From contig DAOWOO010000075.1 of the NCBI GenBank assembly GCA_030642025.1, forward strand, positions 1 through 6,737: 6,737 bases of DNA. Reading direction: 5' to 3'. Below the pieces are notes generated by a model. The model did not search any database and had not been told where the DNA came from. It saw only the letters and a list, made by a program, of their open reading frames with translations. The DNA is from Candidatus Zixiibacteriota bacterium (GTDB taxonomy: Bacteria > Zixibacteria > MSB-5A5 > GN15 > PGXB01). The stretch's first letter is position 1; each line of letters starts with the position of its first letter. The position numbers and the translations under genes are program-made. Below are positions 5,523 to 6,737 of this stretch, piece by piece.

Positions 5523-6123
5523 AAAACACTCCCCGGGTCATTTTTTTGATTTCGTCAAATAGTCCTCTGGCCGCCTTCTCATCGAGAGACTTGAAGAGGA
5601 GCGCTTTTTTATGGGCCGGCACCATAAGGGCCGGATCATCCGGATCATCATCGGCAAACTGCCATTGATCGGCCGCCTTGACTTCATACCTGATCTTCTT
5701 CATACTTACCAGCCGCTCTTTTTTAATATCAACAATCCGCAGTTTACCGGTAAGAACGGCAAATACCCGATAGCGAAACACCACCAGCGGTATGACCGTC
5801 ACCTTGCGCCGCTCCAGATCAATACGGTCGACGACAATATCGATAAGAAAACGTCCTCCCAGCGACCGGCCGCGTTGAATAAGATCGGAAAATGTTTCGA
5901 AAGTATCATAATTGTACGGCAGGGAATCGACCAGATCCATCTGAATGATAGGGACACCGGTTACGGCCGACAGGTACAGCCCCAGCCGCTCATCCAGATG
6001 AATGTCGGCCCAGGGACACGGGGGCATTTCCAGGTTGATAATCACACCGTCATCCGTGAATGCCGCCGGTACAAACAGCAGGACCAGAACGGCGACCAGT
6101 ATAATGAATTTACCCATCGCCAT
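5512..6123 (-). CDS. Exported protein of unknown function
   Basis: I do not recognise a specific family. From the chosen ATG at 6123 the protein has 203 residues and opens with a classical signal peptide (MAMGK, hydrophobic 6-19, likely cleavage near VPA at 18-20); the absence of a lipobox cysteine suggests a periplasmic or secreted protein. The mature part alternates strands and helices: GRSLGGRFLIDIVVDRIDL (85-103), VIPLVVFRYRVFAVLTGKLRIVDI (110-133), and a charged C-terminal helix (172-198). The pattern G-x-x-L-G-x-x-x-L-I-x-x-V followed by a strand ending L-R-I-V-D is loosely like CsgG/LpoB-type periplasmic folds, an inference at low confidence. An ATG at 6117 is equally possible; the in-frame ATG at 6177 would bury the signal peptide and is rejected. 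It overlaps the PilZ gene by 14 nt and the following GAF-HisKA gene by 11 nt, so it belongs to the operon. Confidence 0.75.
   Translation of the reverse strand: MAMGKFIILVAVLVLLFVPAAFTDDGVIINLEMPPCPWADIHLDERLGLYLSAVTGVPIIQMDLVDSLPYNYDTFETFSDLIQRGRSLGGRFLIDIVVDRIDLERRKVTVIPLVVFRYRVFAVLTGKLRIVDIKKERLVSMKKIRYEVKAADQWQFADDDPDDPALMVPAHKKALLFKSLDEKAARGLFDEIKKMTRGVFFGG
5529..5534 (-). promoter_or_regulatory. Shine-Dalgarno supporting a TTG start
   Basis: GGGGAG lies 6 bases upstream of the TTG at 5520-5522, inside the last codons of the secreted-protein gene. It decides the start of the GAF-HisKA gene, for which no ATG or GTG is available near the beginning of the GAF domain. Confidence 0.6.
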
Positions 6124-6646
6124 TGAAATCGTCCGCCCCGGAGACTTTCCGGTAATAGACATAGCGCGACAGGACATTGCTCAGGCGCTCGTCAAATGAT
6201 GTCAGATTTTCGGGAATAACATCCAGTTCGGCCGCACTGAGTCCGTCCTGGAGGTACTCATTGGGGACAAACTCAATGCCGACTAGCCACTGCCCGTTAT
6301 CGGAAACGGCGCGCTTGACCAGGCCGACAATACCGTCGAGTTCCTCCACTTCCTGCAGGGACATACTAATAACTACCAGGGCGCCTTCGGCCACCGGATC
6401 ATTACTTTCGATTAAAACTCCCCCCGCGGAAAGGTTCAGGATATTTCCTCTGAATGCAGGCCCATCGCCCTGCGGCCAGAATCCGCCGGATTCGTCCTTG
6501 AGAACGGCATATTCAATCGGTTCGGAAATTTCCAGGCGGATATATCGTCTGGTCTGATCTTTGTACAGCCTGAACGGCGATCTGACCGAGACCACATTCT
6601 CCCCGGCCTCGATATCCGAAATAATTTTAGTGCGTGAATCATCCAT
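6110..6646 (-). CDS. PilZ-domain c-di-GMP receptor protein
   Basis: A 178-residue soluble protein with one PilZ domain (about 31-128). Both c-di-GMP-binding signatures are intact: RxxxR at 33-37 (RRYIR) and N-x-S-x-x-G at 71-76 (NLSAGG). The beta-barrel continues through ALVVISMSL and WLVGIEFV, the usual closing strand. A helical tail of about 50 residues (LDVIPENLTSFDERLSNVLSRYVYYRK) follows and could bind a partner. Proteins of this family change conformation on binding c-di-GMP and control motility, exopolysaccharide or other processes through protein contacts. Here it is the first complete gene of the signalling operon, suggesting c-di-GMP as one input to the histidine/receiver proteins that follow. 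The ATG is preceded by AAAGGAG at 6654-6660 with 7 bases spacing; another ATG between them is in a different frame. Confidence 0.93.
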   Translation of the reverse strand: MDDSRTKIISDIEAGENVVSVRSPFRLYKDQTRRYIRLEISEPIEYAVLKDESGGFWPQGDGPAFRGNILNLSAGGVLIESNDPVAEGALVVISMSLQEVEELDGIVGLVKRAVSDNGQWLVGIEFVPNEYLQDGLSAAELDVIPENLTSFDERLSNVLSRYVYYRKVSGADDFNGDG

Positions 6647-6662
6647 GACATGGCTCCTTTAG

Positions 6663-6693
6663 ATACTATCTGTTTTTTTTTATTTTCAGTCAA
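6663..6693 (-). promoter_or_regulatory. Possible promoter upstream of the PilZ gene
   Basis: TTGACT (6688-6693) and TAGTAT (6663-6668) lie 19 bases apart on the minus strand with an A-tract between them. The spacing is longer than ideal and the -10 box matches at only four of six positions. A short inverted repeat (AGATA-G-TATCT, 6661-6671) overlaps the -10 region and could be an operator. The operon may instead be read from further upstream, outside the window. Confidence 0.3.
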
Positions 6694-6737
6694 AACTCAG
6701 CCAGTTCATTGCGCTTGATCCTATCAAGTCCGCATGT
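6690..6737 (-). CDS. Possible C-terminal end of an upstream gene
   Basis: From the right edge one frame reads TCGLDRIKRNELAEF and stops at 6690-6692, 43 bases before the PilZ start codon. The composition is protein-like and the orientation matches the operon, but a second frame is also open here (ending NWLSFD at about 6686). With only 15 codons visible, neither the frame nor the product can be established. Confidence 0.25.
   Translation of the reverse strand, partial: TCGLDRIKRNELAEF

Noticed and set aside
5611..6126. Plus-strand 171-codon open frame
   Set aside because: It is antisense to the exported-protein gene, which has a signal peptide and operon context; the histidine- and glutamine-rich translation looks random.
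5512..6177. Start of the exported protein at the ATG at 6177
   Set aside because: It would place 18 polar residues before the signal peptide and lengthen the overlap with PilZ to 68 bases, without a better ribosome-binding site.
6436..6693. Alternative 85-codon minus-strand frame overlapping PilZ
   Set aside because: It reads the PilZ gene in another frame. The PilZ frame has both c-di-GMP motifs and the properly spaced Shine-Dalgarno sequence.

Overview
The window is a compact Gram-negative-style bacterial segment in which every gene I can support lies on the minus strand. The order in the direction of transcription is: a few codons of a possible upstream gene, an eight-gene signalling operon (6646 down to 1250), a tRNA-Ser(GCT) gene, a scar made of 89-bp tandem repeats and a decayed tyrosine recombinase, and the first 175 codons of a secreted beta-helix protein that runs off the left edge. 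Moderate GC, PilZ/GAF/PAS/REC signalling proteins and a YYVSPSG-type beta-helix protein fit an uncultured deltaproteobacterial or FCB-type lineage (Zixibacteria-like). That placement is a guess from gene style; no marker gene is present.

The operon encodes, in order: a PilZ c-di-GMP receptor; a secreted protein of unknown function; a GAF-HisKA protein with no ATPase domain; a PAS-GAF-HisKA protein whose ATPase domain is present but has lost its nucleotide-binding residues; a stand-alone receiver (REC); a 129-residue soluble protein resembling the signalling hairpin of chemoreceptors; and two more stand-alone RECs. Most junctions overlap or lie a few bases apart, so they are probably co-transcribed and translationally coupled. 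No product carries a DNA-binding or enzymatic output domain. The set reads as a protein-protein phospho-signalling module: two sensors that keep the phospho-accepting histidine but appear unable to bind ATP, three intact receivers, a chemoreceptor-like coiled-coil hairpin, and a c-di-GMP input. An autokinase acting in trans would have to supply phosphate, or the histidines serve as relay or scaffold sites. This is the most unusual content of the window.

Downstream, tRNA-Ser(GCT) has a good sigma70-type promoter. Its 3' end runs directly into an array of 89-bp direct repeats. The unit boundary resembles a worn copy of the tRNA T-arm and acceptor end, and the array leads into the C-terminal fragment of a tyrosine recombinase lacking its catalytic tyrosine. 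This looks like an old integration locus at a tRNA 3' end, and also recalls the tRNA-tail repeats of the E. coli tyrT locus. The beta-helix gene beyond it has a possible leaderless promoter.
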